Positions 16,123 through 24,911 of a stretch of DNA of 64,000 nucleotides are shown here, piece after piece. The first letter of the stretch is position 1. Each line of letters begins with the position of its first letter. The translations under genes were made by a program, and so were the position numbers. The DNA comes from Catelliglobosispora koreensis DSM 44566 (lineage in GTDB: Bacteria; Actinomycetota; Actinomycetes; Mycobacteriales; Micromonosporaceae). The stretch is from assembly GCF_000379685.1 (NCBI RefSeq), contig NZ_KB903291.1, positions 186,001 to 250,000 of the forward strand. The letters run 5' to 3'. Below the pieces are notes generated by a model. It was not told the DNA's origin, did not search any database, and saw only the letters and a list, made by a program, of their open reading frames with translations.

Positions 16123-17034
16123 CTACTGCTTACCCAGCAAGCCTTCGGTCCAGGAGCGGTAGCCGGGACGCCAGTCCAGCAGCAGTCGCGCTCGCGTGTT
16201 GTCCGCTCCGCGCAGCTGATTGAAGAAAGCCACGCCGAAGCTGCCAGCGGCCAAACGGGCCAGCCAGACGGGCACTCTGCGGGGCTCGGGCGCTCCTAGC
16301 GCGGCCGCGAACGCGGGCAGCCACTCCGAAACGGGTGCTGGATCGTCGTCGACGATATTTAGTGCACCGGTGACAGGCTTGTCCAACGCGGTCAAAACGG
16401 CCATCGCCGCATCGCGTGTGTGTGTGAAGGAGAACACAGCATTTCCTTGGCCCACCATCGGCACTTTGCCAGCGAGGACGTCGGTGTGAACCGAGCCACC
16501 CTCAGCGTAGGCCGTGCCGGGACCATAGAGGTGCCCGAACCGCAGCACCAGCCCGTTTGCCTGAGCTGTGCGGCTCTCCAGCGCCAGCAGCGCTTGAACG
16601 GCCGGGCGAAAAGCCTTTGGCCCGTCTGTCCACAATGGAGTGTCCTCGCCCGCCAAGCCCTCGTCTGGCGTGTAGCCAAACGCGACGCCCTGCGAGATCA
16701 CCCTGGTGACTCCGGCCTTTTCCGCGGCGTCCAGCAGGTTGCGGGTGCCTTCGGTGCGCAGCCGGTTGGTGAGCGCGAATTGCTCGTCAAACCGCCGCGG
16801 GTTCAAGCGACCGGGAATGGCGGTCATCACATGGACCACCGCGTCAGGCCTAGCCGTGCCCACGGCACGGGAGATGGCCTCGCGATCCAGGCCATTGGCG
16901 ACGACCACCTCATGGCCTAGCGAATGTGAGCGCGGACGCGAGATGAGACCCACCACCTCGTGACCTGCTCCTTGCAAAACTGGAACGAGCTGACGGCCGA
17001 GCACACCGGTCGAGCCCGCGACGAGAACGCGCAT
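16123..17034 (-). CDS. NAD(P)-dependent epimerase/dehydratase family protein
   Basis: 303 aa from ATG 17,034, which has a strong AAGGAGG ribosome site; an in-frame extension to 17,082 has none. Rossmann motif GSTGVLGRQLVP at the N-terminus, VVHVMTAIPG in the middle and VARFGHLYGPGT-type substrate loop (LRFGHLYGPGT). The active-site Tyr of classical epimerases is not obvious. It sits 9 bp before the ECF41 sigma gene on the same strand; ECF41 factors usually activate a promoter in front of such a gene. Substrate unknown. Confidence 0.9.
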   Translation of the reverse strand: MRVLVAGSTGVLGRQLVPVLQGAGHEVVGLISRPRSHSLGHEVVVANGLDREAISRAVGTARPDAVVHVMTAIPGRLNPRRFDEQFALTNRLRTEGTRNLLDAAEKAGVTRVISQGVAFGYTPDEGLAGEDTPLWTDGPKAFRPAVQALLALESRTAQANGLVLRFGHLYGPGTAYAEGGSVHTDVLAGKVPMVGQGNAVFSFTHTRDAAMAVLTALDKPVTGALNIVDDDPAPVSEWLPAFAAALGAPEPRRVPVWLARLAAGSFGVAFFNQLRGADNTRARLLLDWRPGYRSWTEGLLGKQ

Positions 17035-17133
17035 TGTCTGCCTCCTTCGATTGCCTCTGCTGACAACCTGACGAGACAGCACGGCCGCGGCGTGACAGCC
17101 GCGGCCGTGACCCGAGCCATAAGATTTGTAGCG

Positions 17134-19407
17134 TTATGCCCCCACGTAGGTCGCGAGGTGCTGACCGGTCAGGGTTTCGCGGGCGGCGACAAGTTTCGCG
17201 GGCGTGCCCTCGAAGACCACCTTTCCGCCATCGTGACCCGCGCCCGGGCCAAGGTCGATGATCCAGTCAGCCCGGGCCATGACAGCCAGGTGATGCTCGA
17301 TCACGATCACGGATTTGCCCGAGTCGACTAGGCGGTCGAGCAACTTGAGCAGTTGCTCGACGTCGGCGAGGTGCAGGCCGGTCGTCGGCTCGTCGAGCAC
17401 ATAGATGCCGCCCTTTTCCGCCATGTGGATCGCCAGTTTGAGCCGCTGCCGCTCGCCTCCGGACAGGGTGGTCAGGGGCTGGCCGAGGCTCAGATAGCCC
17501 AAGCCGACATCGGCCATGCGGCCCAGGATCGCATGTGCCGCTGGGGTTTTCGCCAGACCGGCGGCGAAATACTCCTGGGCTTCGACGACTGACATCGCGA
17601 GTACTTGACTGATGTCCTTGCCGCCGAGCTTGTATTCGAGGACGGCCGCTTGGAACCGCTTGCCCTCACACTCCTCGCACACCGTCGCGACCCCAGCCAT
17701 CATCGCCAGGTCGGTGTAGATCACGCCATTGCCGTTGCAGTTCGGGCAGGCGCCCGCGGAGTTGGCGCTAAACAACGCTGGCTTGACGCCGTTAGCCTTC
17801 GCGAAGGCGGCCCGGATCGGGTCAAGCAGACCGGTGTAGGTCGCGGGATTGCTGCGCCGCGACCCCCGTATCGCCGTCTGGTCCACTGACACGACACCCG
17901 CGCTCTTCGGGATCGAGCCGTGAATGAGCGAACTCTTCCCTGACCCGGCGACTCCGGTCACGACGCACAGCACGCCCAACGGAACGTCAACGCTCACGTC
18001 GTTGAGGTTGTGCCGCGTCGCGTTACGAATGGGCAGCGTGCCCTTCGGCTCGCGTGGCTTCGCCTTGAGCGTCGCCCGATAGTCCAGATGACGGCCCGTC
18101 AGCGTGTCGCTGGCACGCAACTCGGCGACGCTGCCCTCGAAACACACGACGCCCCCGGCACTCCCCGCGCCCGGGCCCAGATCGACCACGTGGTCAGCGA
18201 TCGCGATCGTCTCGGGCTTGTGCTCGACCACGAGCACCGTGTTTCCCTTGTCGCGCAAGCGAAGCAGCAGACCGTTCATCCGCTCGATGTCGTGCGGATG
18301 CAGCCCGACCGTTGGCTCGTCGAAGATGTAGGACACATCGGTGAGACTTGAGCCCAGGTGACGGATCATCTTGGTGCGCTGGGCCTCACCGCCGGACAGG
18401 GTGCCCGAGGGGCGATCGAGACTGAGATAGCCGAGTCCAATCTCGACAAACGAGTCGAGCGTCTGCTGCAGCGTCAGGAGAAGCGGGGCGACTGACCGGT
18501 CTTTGATGTTACGCACCCAGTCGGCGAGGTCGCTGATCTGCATCGCGCACGCCTCAGCGATGTTGACACCGTCGATGCGCGAGTCAAGGGCCGCCTTGTT
18601 GAGCCGGCTGCCACCGCACTCGGGACACGCCGTGAACGTCACCGCACGCTCGACGAAGGCCCTGATGTGCGGCTGCAACGCCTCCTTGTCCTTCTGCAGG
18701 AACGACTTTTGCACGCGGGGGACGAGTCCCTCGTACGACATATTGATGTTCTCGATTTTGACTTTGACCGGCTCTTTGTAGAGGAAGTCTTGTAGTTCCT
18801 GCTCGGTGTAATCGCGGATGGGCTTGTCGGGATTGAGGAATCCGGATGCCGTGAAGAGGCGCACCTGCCAGCCGTCGGCGTTGTAACCCGGGATGGTGAT
18901 GGCGCCTTCCGCGAGGGACTTGTCGCGGTCGAACAGCTCGTCAAGGTCGATGTCGGTCTTGGTGCCCATGCCTTCACAGGACGGGCACGCGCCAGCTGGC
19001 AAGTTGAAGCTGTAGTGAAACGACGGCCCCGCGCTGGGCTCTCCCAAGCGGCTGAACACGATGCGCAGCATGGCGTTGGCGTCGGTCGCGGTGCCGACCG
19101 TGGATCGGGAGTTGGCTCCCATGCGTTCCTGGTCGACGATGATGGCTGTGGTGAGCCCGGCGAGCAGGTCGACGTCGGGACGCGACTGGCTCGGCATGAA
19201 ACCCTGCACGAAGGCGCTATAAGTCTCGTTGATGAGCCGCTGCGACTCAGCCGCGATCGTGCCGAAAACGAGCGAACTCTTCCCAGAGCCCGAAACTCCG
19301 GTAAACACCGTGAGCCGGCGCTTGGGGATCTCGACGCTAACGTCCTTCAGATTGTTTTCACGGGCACCTTGGACCTTGATCAGGTCATGACTGTCTGCGG
19401 CATGCAC
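17134..19407 (-). CDS. UvrA-like ABC ATPase, short form (DrrC-type)
   Basis: 757 aa, about 200 shorter than UvrA. Two ABC modules: Walker A GVSGSGKSSL near residue 37 and GVAGSGKSSL in the second half; signatures LSGGEAQR and LSGGERQR; Walker B boxes IFDEPTVGLHP and VLDEPTTGLHL. Zinc-type pairs CPSC/CPEC and CPNC/CEEC are present. The UvrB-binding region is missing, as in DrrC/UvrA2-like proteins linked to resistance against DNA-binding drugs. No uvrB or uvrC lies nearby. Divergent from an AraC gene 48 bp away. Confidence 0.9.
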   Translation of the reverse strand: MHAADSHDLIKVQGARENNLKDVSVEIPKRRLTVFTGVSGSGKSSLVFGTIAAESQRLINETYSAFVQGFMPSQSRPDVDLLAGLTTAIIVDQERMGANSRSTVGTATDANAMLRIVFSRLGEPSAGPSFHYSFNLPAGACPSCEGMGTKTDIDLDELFDRDKSLAEGAITIPGYNADGWQVRLFTASGFLNPDKPIRDYTEQELQDFLYKEPVKVKIENINMSYEGLVPRVQKSFLQKDKEALQPHIRAFVERAVTFTACPECGGSRLNKAALDSRIDGVNIAEACAMQISDLADWVRNIKDRSVAPLLLTLQQTLDSFVEIGLGYLSLDRPSGTLSGGEAQRTKMIRHLGSSLTDVSYIFDEPTVGLHPHDIERMNGLLLRLRDKGNTVLVVEHKPETIAIADHVVDLGPGAGSAGGVVCFEGSVAELRASDTLTGRHLDYRATLKAKPREPKGTLPIRNATRHNLNDVSVDVPLGVLCVVTGVAGSGKSSLIHGSIPKSAGVVSVDQTAIRGSRRSNPATYTGLLDPIRAAFAKANGVKPALFSANSAGACPNCNGNGVIYTDLAMMAGVATVCEECEGKRFQAAVLEYKLGGKDISQVLAMSVVEAQEYFAAGLAKTPAAHAILGRMADVGLGYLSLGQPLTTLSGGERQRLKLAIHMAEKGGIYVLDEPTTGLHLADVEQLLKLLDRLVDSGKSVIVIEHHLAVMARADWIIDLGPGAGHDGGKVVFEGTPAKLVAARETLTGQHLATYVGA

Positions 19408-19455
19408 CCGGCGAGACTAGACTAGGGGACCGACAGTTCGGCCTATGCTGGTTTG

Positions 19456-19875
19456 GTGAAGCCCGGGGAGCTCAAGCACCTGCGGCGCGCGCGTGACCTC
19501 ATCGACAGGGAATACGCGCGGCCGCTGGACGTGCCTGCCTTGGCCAGGGCGGCCTTCATGTCTCCAGCGCACTTCTCCCGGCAATTTCGTGCCGCCTACG
19601 GCGAGACCCCCTACAGCTACCTGATGACCCGGCGGATCGAGCGCGCCAAGGCGCTGCTGCGCCGTGGCGACCTGAGCGTTACGGACGTTTGCATGGCCGT
19701 CGGCTGTACTTCCCTGGGTTCGTTCAGCACCCGTTTCACCGAGCTGGTCGGAGAGTCACCGAGCGCCTACCGGGCACGCGGTCACGCTGAGTCCGCCATC
19801 GTCCCGGGTTGCTGGACCAAACACGTTTCCCGACCGAGCAGGAACCGAGAAGCCCAGGTCAGTTCAGCCTTGTAA
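19456..19875 (+). CDS. AraC-family transcriptional regulator
   Basis: 139 aa consisting almost only of the DNA-binding domain: two helix-turn-helices (VPALARAAFMSPAHFSRQFR and VTDVCMAVGCTSLGSFSTRF) with the family end GESPSAYR. There is no ligand-binding domain. A TATGCT -10-like box at 19,444-19,449 lies 7 bp before GTG 19,456 with no ribosome site, which suggests a leaderless message. Such small AraC regulators often pair with a VOC gene, as here 10 bp downstream. Confidence 0.9.
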   Translation: MKPGELKHLRRARDLIDREYARPLDVPALARAAFMSPAHFSRQFRAAYGETPYSYLMTRRIERAKALLRRGDLSVTDVCMAVGCTSLGSFSTRFTELVGESPSAYRARGHAESAIVPGCWTKHVSRPSRNREAQVSSAL

Positions 19876-19885
19876 CGTTCGCCTC

Positions 19886-20287
19886 ATGGACCTTTCCGTG
19901 ACACACATGTTCCTGGAAGTCGATGACCACGAAGCGGCGCTTGCCTTCTACCGCGACGCGCTGGGCCTAGAGGTTCGTCAAGACGTCTCCTTCGAAGGCG
20001 CCCGCTGGCTGACCGTCGGGCCGAAGTCGCAGCCGGATTTCGGCATCGTGCTGCAGACCGCCGGAGTCGCCCGCCCGGACGAAGACGCACAGGCCCTGCG
20101 TGAGCTGCTTGCCAAAGGATCGCTGTCGGGCATCGTGCTCGAAACCGCCAACGTCGACGCGATGTTCGACCAGATCCAGGCCAGCGGTGCCGACGTGCTC
20201 CAAGAGCCGATGGACCAAGCCTTTGGCAAGCGGGACTGCGCGTTTCGCGACCCGGCCGGCAACGAAGTGCGAATCACCCAGCGGTGA
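19886..20287 (+). CDS. VOC-family (glyoxalase/bleomycin-resistance-like) protein
   Basis: 133 aa with one complete pair of beta-alpha-beta-beta-beta modules: THMFLEVDDHEAALAFYRDA at the start and DCAFRDPAGNEVRI at the end. Metal-binding positions are plausible (H near residue 7, E near the end). Follows the AraC gene closely and probably shares its transcript. Could act as a dioxygenase, isomerase or drug-binding protein; the family is too broad to say. The 3' end overlaps the convergent helD gene by 14 bp. Confidence 0.9.
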   Translation: MDLSVTHMFLEVDDHEAALAFYRDALGLEVRQDVSFEGARWLTVGPKSQPDFGIVLQTAGVARPDEDAQALRELLAKGSLSGIVLETANVDAMFDQIQASGADVLQEPMDQAFGKRDCAFRDPAGNEVRITQR

Positions 20288-22352
20288 ATACCTCCGGCAG
20301 CGGCTTGTGGTGCAGGATCACCAGGCTCGCGACGGCCCGGGTCAAGGCGACGTAAAGACGGTTCATCCCACGGGGCTCGGCGGCCACGATGTCGGCGGGC
20401 TCCACCAGGATCACCCGGTCGTATTCCAGTCCCTTGACCTGGCTCACCGGAACCGCCCCCAGCTCTTGAGCCACGTGATCGGCGGCGATAACGGTCGCCT
20501 CACCTCTTGCCTCGCGAACCGCCGCGGCCAGATCGTCCACGTGACGGATCTCAAGTGTTCCTCCGGGACGGAAGCTGCGCGTGGGCTCGATTCCCGGCGC
20601 TAGCGCGAGGGCGGCGAAGTCAGCGATCGTCTGTGGCACCCGGTAACCCGTTGGCAGATCGAGTGTCCTGAGCTGCCGCTTGCCTAACCGCTTCACCAAC
20701 TCCGGCCACGTCTCGACAGCCAGCGGATGCGTCGCCTGCCCAAGGTCGCCCACGATCGTCATCGACGCGTGCGCGGCACGGCGGGCGATCATCCGGCACT
20801 CCATGGGCGACAGGTCCTGTGCCTCGTCGAGGATGACGTGCAGATAGACGTCATCGGTTGGCGCGTCTGGTTCCGCGACCGGCAAAGGCTCCGCGAGCAC
20901 CGGAACGAAGGCCTCCTCGCCGTGCGGGTCGAATCCATCGACCCAGCTCACCACCTTGTGACCCTCGCGCAAAATAATCGCGGCGGCCCAGCGCTGCGCC
21001 GCCCAGTACCCATTGTTGTCAATGGATTGGCCGGAATTCGCGATGGGCGTGGGAAGCCCGGGCGCGAACAGCTGCCAGCCATCGTTGAGGCTCCAGCTCA
21101 CCACAAAGGTCTCGGCCAGACGGGCACCACTTTTGAGCTCCCGCAGCTGCCATTCGCTTTGCGTGACTTTCGGTTTCTCAGGCGTACCAAGGATGTCCGC
21201 CAGCTCGTCGAGCAAAGGGACGTCGTCGACCGTCCATTCGCCGTTCTGCGCTGGCAAGACGTCTTGCGGCGTCAGTTGCGGCCACCACGCCTTCAGGAAG
21301 CTTTCCGGGATCTCCTTGCCATCCAACAGTTCTGAGAGCACCGTGGCCGCGATGGCACGCGCACCGTTGGGCTTGATGCCCTGTGCCTCACAACGCTTCC
21401 TGACCTCGGCGCGGGCACCTGCCAAGTCCTCGGCCTTGAGGGTGCTCAAGCGGTCTGGCACGCCCGGCGGGGTGTCCCACGCCAGATCTGTCAGCACGCG
21501 CACCATTCCCAAGCCGCCCTTGACCTTTGCCACCTTGGCGGAGTCACGCCTGGTCGCGGTGACGCCCTCGAACAGCTCACCGATCGCTCGCAAGTGGACA
21601 CTGTCCTCACCGAGACCTGGCAGCACCCGCCCGATGTAGTCGGTGAAGACCGTGGACGGTCCTACGACAAGGATCCGGCCGTCGGCGAACCTGCCGCGGT
21701 CGGTGTAGAGGAGGTAGGCCGCCCGGTGCAAAGCGACCTGTGTCTTGCCGGTGCCTGGGCCACCCGTGATGAGGGTGACGCCATGCGCGGGTGCGCGGAT
21801 CGCCTCATCCTGCTCGCGCTGAATCGTGGTGACGATGTCGCGCATGTGCTCACCGCGCTCGCGCGTCAGCGACGCGAGCAGAGCGCCCTCGCCGACCACG
21901 CCCTCGATGTCCTTGCTGGACAACACATCGTCATCGAGGCCGACGACTTTCGGGCCTTCACAGATGATGACACGACGGCGATCCACGCCGAGCGGCTCGC
22001 CCGTGGTCGCACGGTAGAACGGCGCGGCCGCCGGTGCGCGCCAGTCCACGACCAGTGGCTCGCGATCCTCGTCTCGCACGCCTAGGCGGCCAATGCGATA
22101 CGTGTCACCGTCATCGAAGTCGAGCCGGCCGAAAACGAGGCCCTCCTCCTGACCATCCAGATCCGATAGCTGAGCGGCGGCGCGCAGAACCATCGCGTCG
22201 CGCTCGACCAGTCCCGTGAGCGGGCCTGAGGTGGCTCTGCCGTGGCCTTCGCTCTTGAGCGTCCTGGCCTGTGCCCGCATGACTTCCAAGCGCTCGTAGA
22301 CCCTGTCGACGACTTGTTGTTCGACGGCGATTTGCATTTCTACGTCAGACAC
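20274..22352 (-). CDS. helD: HelD-type RNA polymerase recycling ATPase (UvrD/Rep-like)
   Basis: 692 aa. N-terminal charged coiled-coil region (about 1-75) as in HelD, then a superfamily-1 motor: motif I GGPGTGKT near residue 195, motif II VILDEAQDLSPMECRM, TIVGDLGQATHP and the terminal VALTRAVASLVIL. HelD binds RNA polymerase core, removes it from DNA and, in actinobacteria, can lower rifamycin sensitivity. I see no clear rifamycin-associated palindrome in the upstream region. Monocistronic, convergent with the VOC gene. Confidence 0.92.
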   Translation of the reverse strand: MSDVEMQIAVEQQVVDRVYERLEVMRAQARTLKSEGHGRATSGPLTGLVERDAMVLRAAAQLSDLDGQEEGLVFGRLDFDDGDTYRIGRLGVRDEDREPLVVDWRAPAAAPFYRATTGEPLGVDRRRVIICEGPKVVGLDDDVLSSKDIEGVVGEGALLASLTRERGEHMRDIVTTIQREQDEAIRAPAHGVTLITGGPGTGKTQVALHRAAYLLYTDRGRFADGRILVVGPSTVFTDYIGRVLPGLGEDSVHLRAIGELFEGVTATRRDSAKVAKVKGGLGMVRVLTDLAWDTPPGVPDRLSTLKAEDLAGARAEVRKRCEAQGIKPNGARAIAATVLSELLDGKEIPESFLKAWWPQLTPQDVLPAQNGEWTVDDVPLLDELADILGTPEKPKVTQSEWQLRELKSGARLAETFVVSWSLNDGWQLFAPGLPTPIANSGQSIDNNGYWAAQRWAAAIILREGHKVVSWVDGFDPHGEEAFVPVLAEPLPVAEPDAPTDDVYLHVILDEAQDLSPMECRMIARRAAHASMTIVGDLGQATHPLAVETWPELVKRLGKRQLRTLDLPTGYRVPQTIADFAALALAPGIEPTRSFRPGGTLEIRHVDDLAAAVREARGEATVIAADHVAQELGAVPVSQVKGLEYDRVILVEPADIVAAEPRGMNRLYVALTRAVASLVILHHKPLPEVFTAG

Positions 22353-22689
22353 ACTGCTCCCCGGGTTGCGTACCTGTGCTCGGACGACATTACGGGCCGG
22401 TCCGGACTACAAGATCGGTATCTGGGGTGATTTATCCGGGTTGCATAGCCTGTATACTGAAACAGAGAGCTGAGGTGTTCACGTCCCCGGCTCTTTTCTG
22501 TATCTACTTTGGTTCCTGCTAACAGCGTTGCGCTGCATGAGCTTTCGGCAACGTCACTGCCACCGCGGCGCTGACAGCTTCGCTAACGACGGCACGGATC
22601 TTTCAAGTTCGCTCACCAAGACGCACAGCGACTTTAAACGCCTTGGCTTTCGGCAGCAGGGCCGGTGTGTCGCACCGGTCTTGCAGTTG
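22353..22689. other. Intergenic region with a possible short transcription unit
   Basis: 337 bp without a convincing gene. An extended TGTATACT box at 22,451-22,458 could be a -10 on plus. About 8 bp further, AGAGC (22,466-22,470) pairs with GCTCT (22,490-22,494) in a ten-pair stem with one mismatch and one GU pair, followed by TTT. This would end a transcript of about 35 nt, or act as an attenuator-like hairpin. The remaining 190 bp show nothing recognisable. Confidence 0.35.
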
Positions 22690-23064
22690 TCAATGAGTGG
22701 CGAGACACTTCATGCCGGCGATGCCGATCGCGAGTTCGCGGCCAGACTTTCCCAGCACCGCAACAGAATTGATGTCTCCGGTGTAGGCGACTTCCGCTGC
22801 GGTTTCGCACAGTTGCCTAGCGGTCTCGGTGGCCTCATCATCAAGCGCGGTCTGGATGACGACCGAAGTGCACTGGCCTTGAACCTTCACGCTGTCCACT
22901 TTGGACGGCTGGAGATACTGCTTGATCGTTTCTGCCGCCGTGCCGCAGGCATCCTGAACTGACGCCGGGACCGAAGCTGCCGGTTTCTCAGCTGGACGGC
23001 CCGGCTCTGAGCACGCGGCAAGAAGGCTGATAGTCAAAAGGATGGCGGCGTAAGGCATGCGCAC
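22690..23064 (-). CDS. Small lipoprotein of unknown function
   Basis: 124 aa. Signal peptide with lipobox LLAAC, lipidated Cys at residue 18, followed by a Pro/Ala-rich linker and a compact domain of about 85 residues with four more cysteines (DACG, QCTSV, LCETA, MKCL) that could form two disulfides on the cell surface. AGGAG lies 9 nt before GTG 23,064. It resembles small DUF-type exported actinobacterial proteins, but I recognise no specific family. Confidence 0.82.
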   Translation of the reverse strand: MRMPYAAILLTISLLAACSEPGRPAEKPAASVPASVQDACGTAAETIKQYLQPSKVDSVKVQGQCTSVVIQTALDDEATETARQLCETAAEVAYTGDINSVAVLGKSGRELAIGIAGMKCLATH

Positions 23065-23088
23065 GAGAGGTAGCTCCTGATTCGAGTT

Positions 23089-23926
23089 CTAAAGCGGAGA
23101 GGTAGCGGTCATGAGCCACAACCCGGTTGGCAGGCGGTAACCAACCTCGGGGTCGTGATAGCGCTGGAGCAGACGGTTCACCCCGTCGAGCGCGGCTTGC
23201 TGCTGTCCTGGCGAGGCCGCACGGTATGCCGACCCTGCCGGCCCAATGTCGATAAGCCACTCCGCGACGTCTGTTGCGCACAGCTCCACGTCGTGCGACA
23301 CGAGACTGAGGTCAGCGAAACCCCGCGTCGGCCAGGACACGCTTGACATAGGCGGGATCCGCGAAGGCGAACGGCCCGGGCTCCGCTCCCACCGGCAGTG
23401 GCGGCAACGCACCCACATGCGGGGCGACGCCGAGCACTGTCGCGGAAAGCCAGGGATTAGCGGCACTAGCCCGAAACACCGTCGCGGCCAGCCGGCCACC
23501 AGGACGCATCAGCTCCCGAATGTTTCGCAGTCCCGCAACAGGATCTGGTAACAGCATCAACGTCATGCGCGAGAAGACCGCGTCAAATGGCGACCCGGCA
23601 ACGGGACCCGGAGCTTCGATGTCGGCGTCCACAAAGGTGAGTCCGGGGAACCGTTGCGTGGCAGCGGCCACCATCGCCTCAGACAGGTCAAGGCCGACAG
23701 CCAGCCCACCGGGCATCACCATGGCTGCCAGCTCCGCTGTGGTGCCACCACATCCGCAACCCACGTCTAGTACGCGTTCGCCCGGCTCCAGGCGCAGCGC
23801 CTCCAATGCCACCTTGCCCAGCGGGCGGCCAAGCGCGTCGTGCCGGTCGGCCTGACGAATCCAGCCTTGCGCCGCGCGCGCCCAGAAGTCGGCGTTGCGC
23901 GCCCTGAGTTCGGCGATGTCAGCCAT
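23089..23926 (-). pseudogene. Class I SAM-dependent methyltransferase, frameshifted
   Basis: From ATG 23,926 the frame encodes a methyltransferase: motif I VLDVGCGCGGTTAELA, then FVDADIEAP, FDAVFSRMTLMLLPDP and LMRPGGRLAATVF. It stops at 23,312 after LADAGFR. The missing C-terminus continues in the neighbouring frame as GFADLSLVSHDVELCATDVA and runs to 23,089. One extra base in the AAACCCC run (23,318-23,324) restores the frame if removed. Either the gene is recently inactivated or the base is a sequencing error; the intact downstream frame favours recent or artefactual. Translationally coupled (TAATG) to the upstream monooxygenase-like gene. Confidence 0.85.
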
Positions 23927-24219
23927 TAGAACGGCATCTCCGCACCGGTGACCGTCATCGAGCTGAAGGCCGCGGCCTTGCTCGCGTCGAAGCTTTCGTT
24001 CTGGGCAGCGAGACCAGCGGCGCGCATGAGCCGCTCGGATTGGAAGCGCCGGAACGCCTGCTCGTCTTGCCAAATGTTGATGATGCGCCAGCCACCGTCG
24101 ACCGGGCCCGCGACGTGAGCGATAAGGCCAGGCGGCCGGTCCGGCCCCAAATGTTGCTCCACCATGCGGTATTCAGCCTCGCTGATACCTGGCATCTCCT
24201 GCACAACCCCGAATAGCAT
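23926..24219 (-). CDS. Antibiotic-biosynthesis-monooxygenase-like (dimeric alpha-beta barrel) protein
   Basis: 97 aa. The pattern LFGVVQEMPGISEAEYRMVE, then GWRIINIWQDEQAFRRFQSE fits the ABM/dimeric ferredoxin-like fold used by small cofactor-free monooxygenases and heme-binding proteins. ATG 24,219 with AGGAG 6 nt upstream is preferred over GTG 24,225. It shares one base with the methyltransferase start and lies behind the TetR-type palindrome, so it and the methyltransferase are probable targets of the divergent regulator. Confidence 0.75.
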   Translation of the reverse strand: MLFGVVQEMPGISEAEYRMVEQHLGPDRPPGLIAHVAGPVDGGWRIINIWQDEQAFRRFQSERLMRAAGLAAQNESFDASKAAAFSSMTVTGAEMPF

Positions 24220-24233
24220 GATCACTCCTATTT

Positions 24234-24252
24234 GATAGAGTTATGCTCTATC
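24234..24252. promoter_or_regulatory. TetR-type operator palindrome
   Basis: GATAGAG, 5-nt spacer TTATG, CTCTATC. The 7-bp arms are perfect, and a further ATAGAG half-site lies at 24,255-24,260. The site lies between the divergent monooxygenase-like and TetR genes, covering the likely promoters of both. Confidence 0.7.
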
Positions 24253-24275
24253 CAATAGAGCACTACACTACGGCC

Positions 24276-24911
24276 GTGGTTGTCAAGCGGCGATATGACT
24301 CCTCTCGGCGAAACGAGCAAGCCCGCCAGACCAGGCGAGCGGTGCTGACCGCCGCTGCCAAGCTGTTCGTCGATCCGGGTTATGCGGCAACTCCCCTGAC
24401 GGCCATCGCGGCCGAAGCAGGGGTCGCCGTGCAGACGGTGTACGCGGCCTTTGGCAGCAAGCGTCAGCTGCTCTCGGAACTGGTTGATGTGACGATCGCC
24501 GGAGACGACGAACCGGTGCCGCTCCCGGACCGTCCATTCGTGACGGAGATCAGAGCGTTGGCCGATCCACGGGCGAAACTCGCGCGCTATGCCCAGCACC
24601 TGTCCGAAACACACGCCCGCCAAACCGACGTCATGATCGCGCTCGCCGGTGCGGCAACGGCCGATCCAGATGCCGCCGAGATCTGGCAAAAACAGGTCGA
24701 CGACCGGCTCCGGGGAATGGCCATGTTCGGCGCTGAGCTGCTCGCCACCGGCCAGCTGCGCGCCGAGCACGACACCGACAGCGTCGCCGATATCCTTTGG
24801 CTAGCAATGGATTTCCGCAACTATGACTGGCTGGTTCGGCGGCGCGGCTGGCCGGTAGAACGCTTCGAACGCTGGTATGTTGAGACGGTGTCCGCCGCGC
24901 TGCTCCCCTAG
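24276..24911 (+). CDS. TetR-family transcriptional regulator
   Basis: 211 aa from GTG 24,276. HTH region ARQTRRAVLTAAAKLFVDPG followed by TPLTAIAAEAGVAVQTVYAA and FGSKRQLL, the exact TetR N-terminal pattern; the ligand domain is all-helical. The first ATG (24,243) lies inside the operator, so the GTG is likelier. Probably represses itself and the divergent monooxygenase/methyltransferase operon. Ends overlapping the convergent LLM gene by 4 bp. Confidence 0.9.
   Translation: MVVKRRYDSSRRNEQARQTRRAVLTAAAKLFVDPGYAATPLTAIAAEAGVAVQTVYAAFGSKRQLLSELVDVTIAGDDEPVPLPDRPFVTEIRALADPRAKLARYAQHLSETHARQTDVMIALAGAATADPDAAEIWQKQVDDRLRGMAMFGAELLATGQLRAEHDTDSVADILWLAMDFRNYDWLVRRRGWPVERFERWYVETVSAALLP

Noticed and set aside
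20274-22500. Rifamycin-associated element before helD
   Set aside because: I looked for a GGGGCTTGC-type palindrome upstream of 22,352 and saw none; the only similar half is far away at 40,927.
22528-22962. Plus-strand ORF opposite the lipoprotein
   Set aside because: The lipoprotein has a signal peptide, lipobox and ribosome site; the plus ORF has none.
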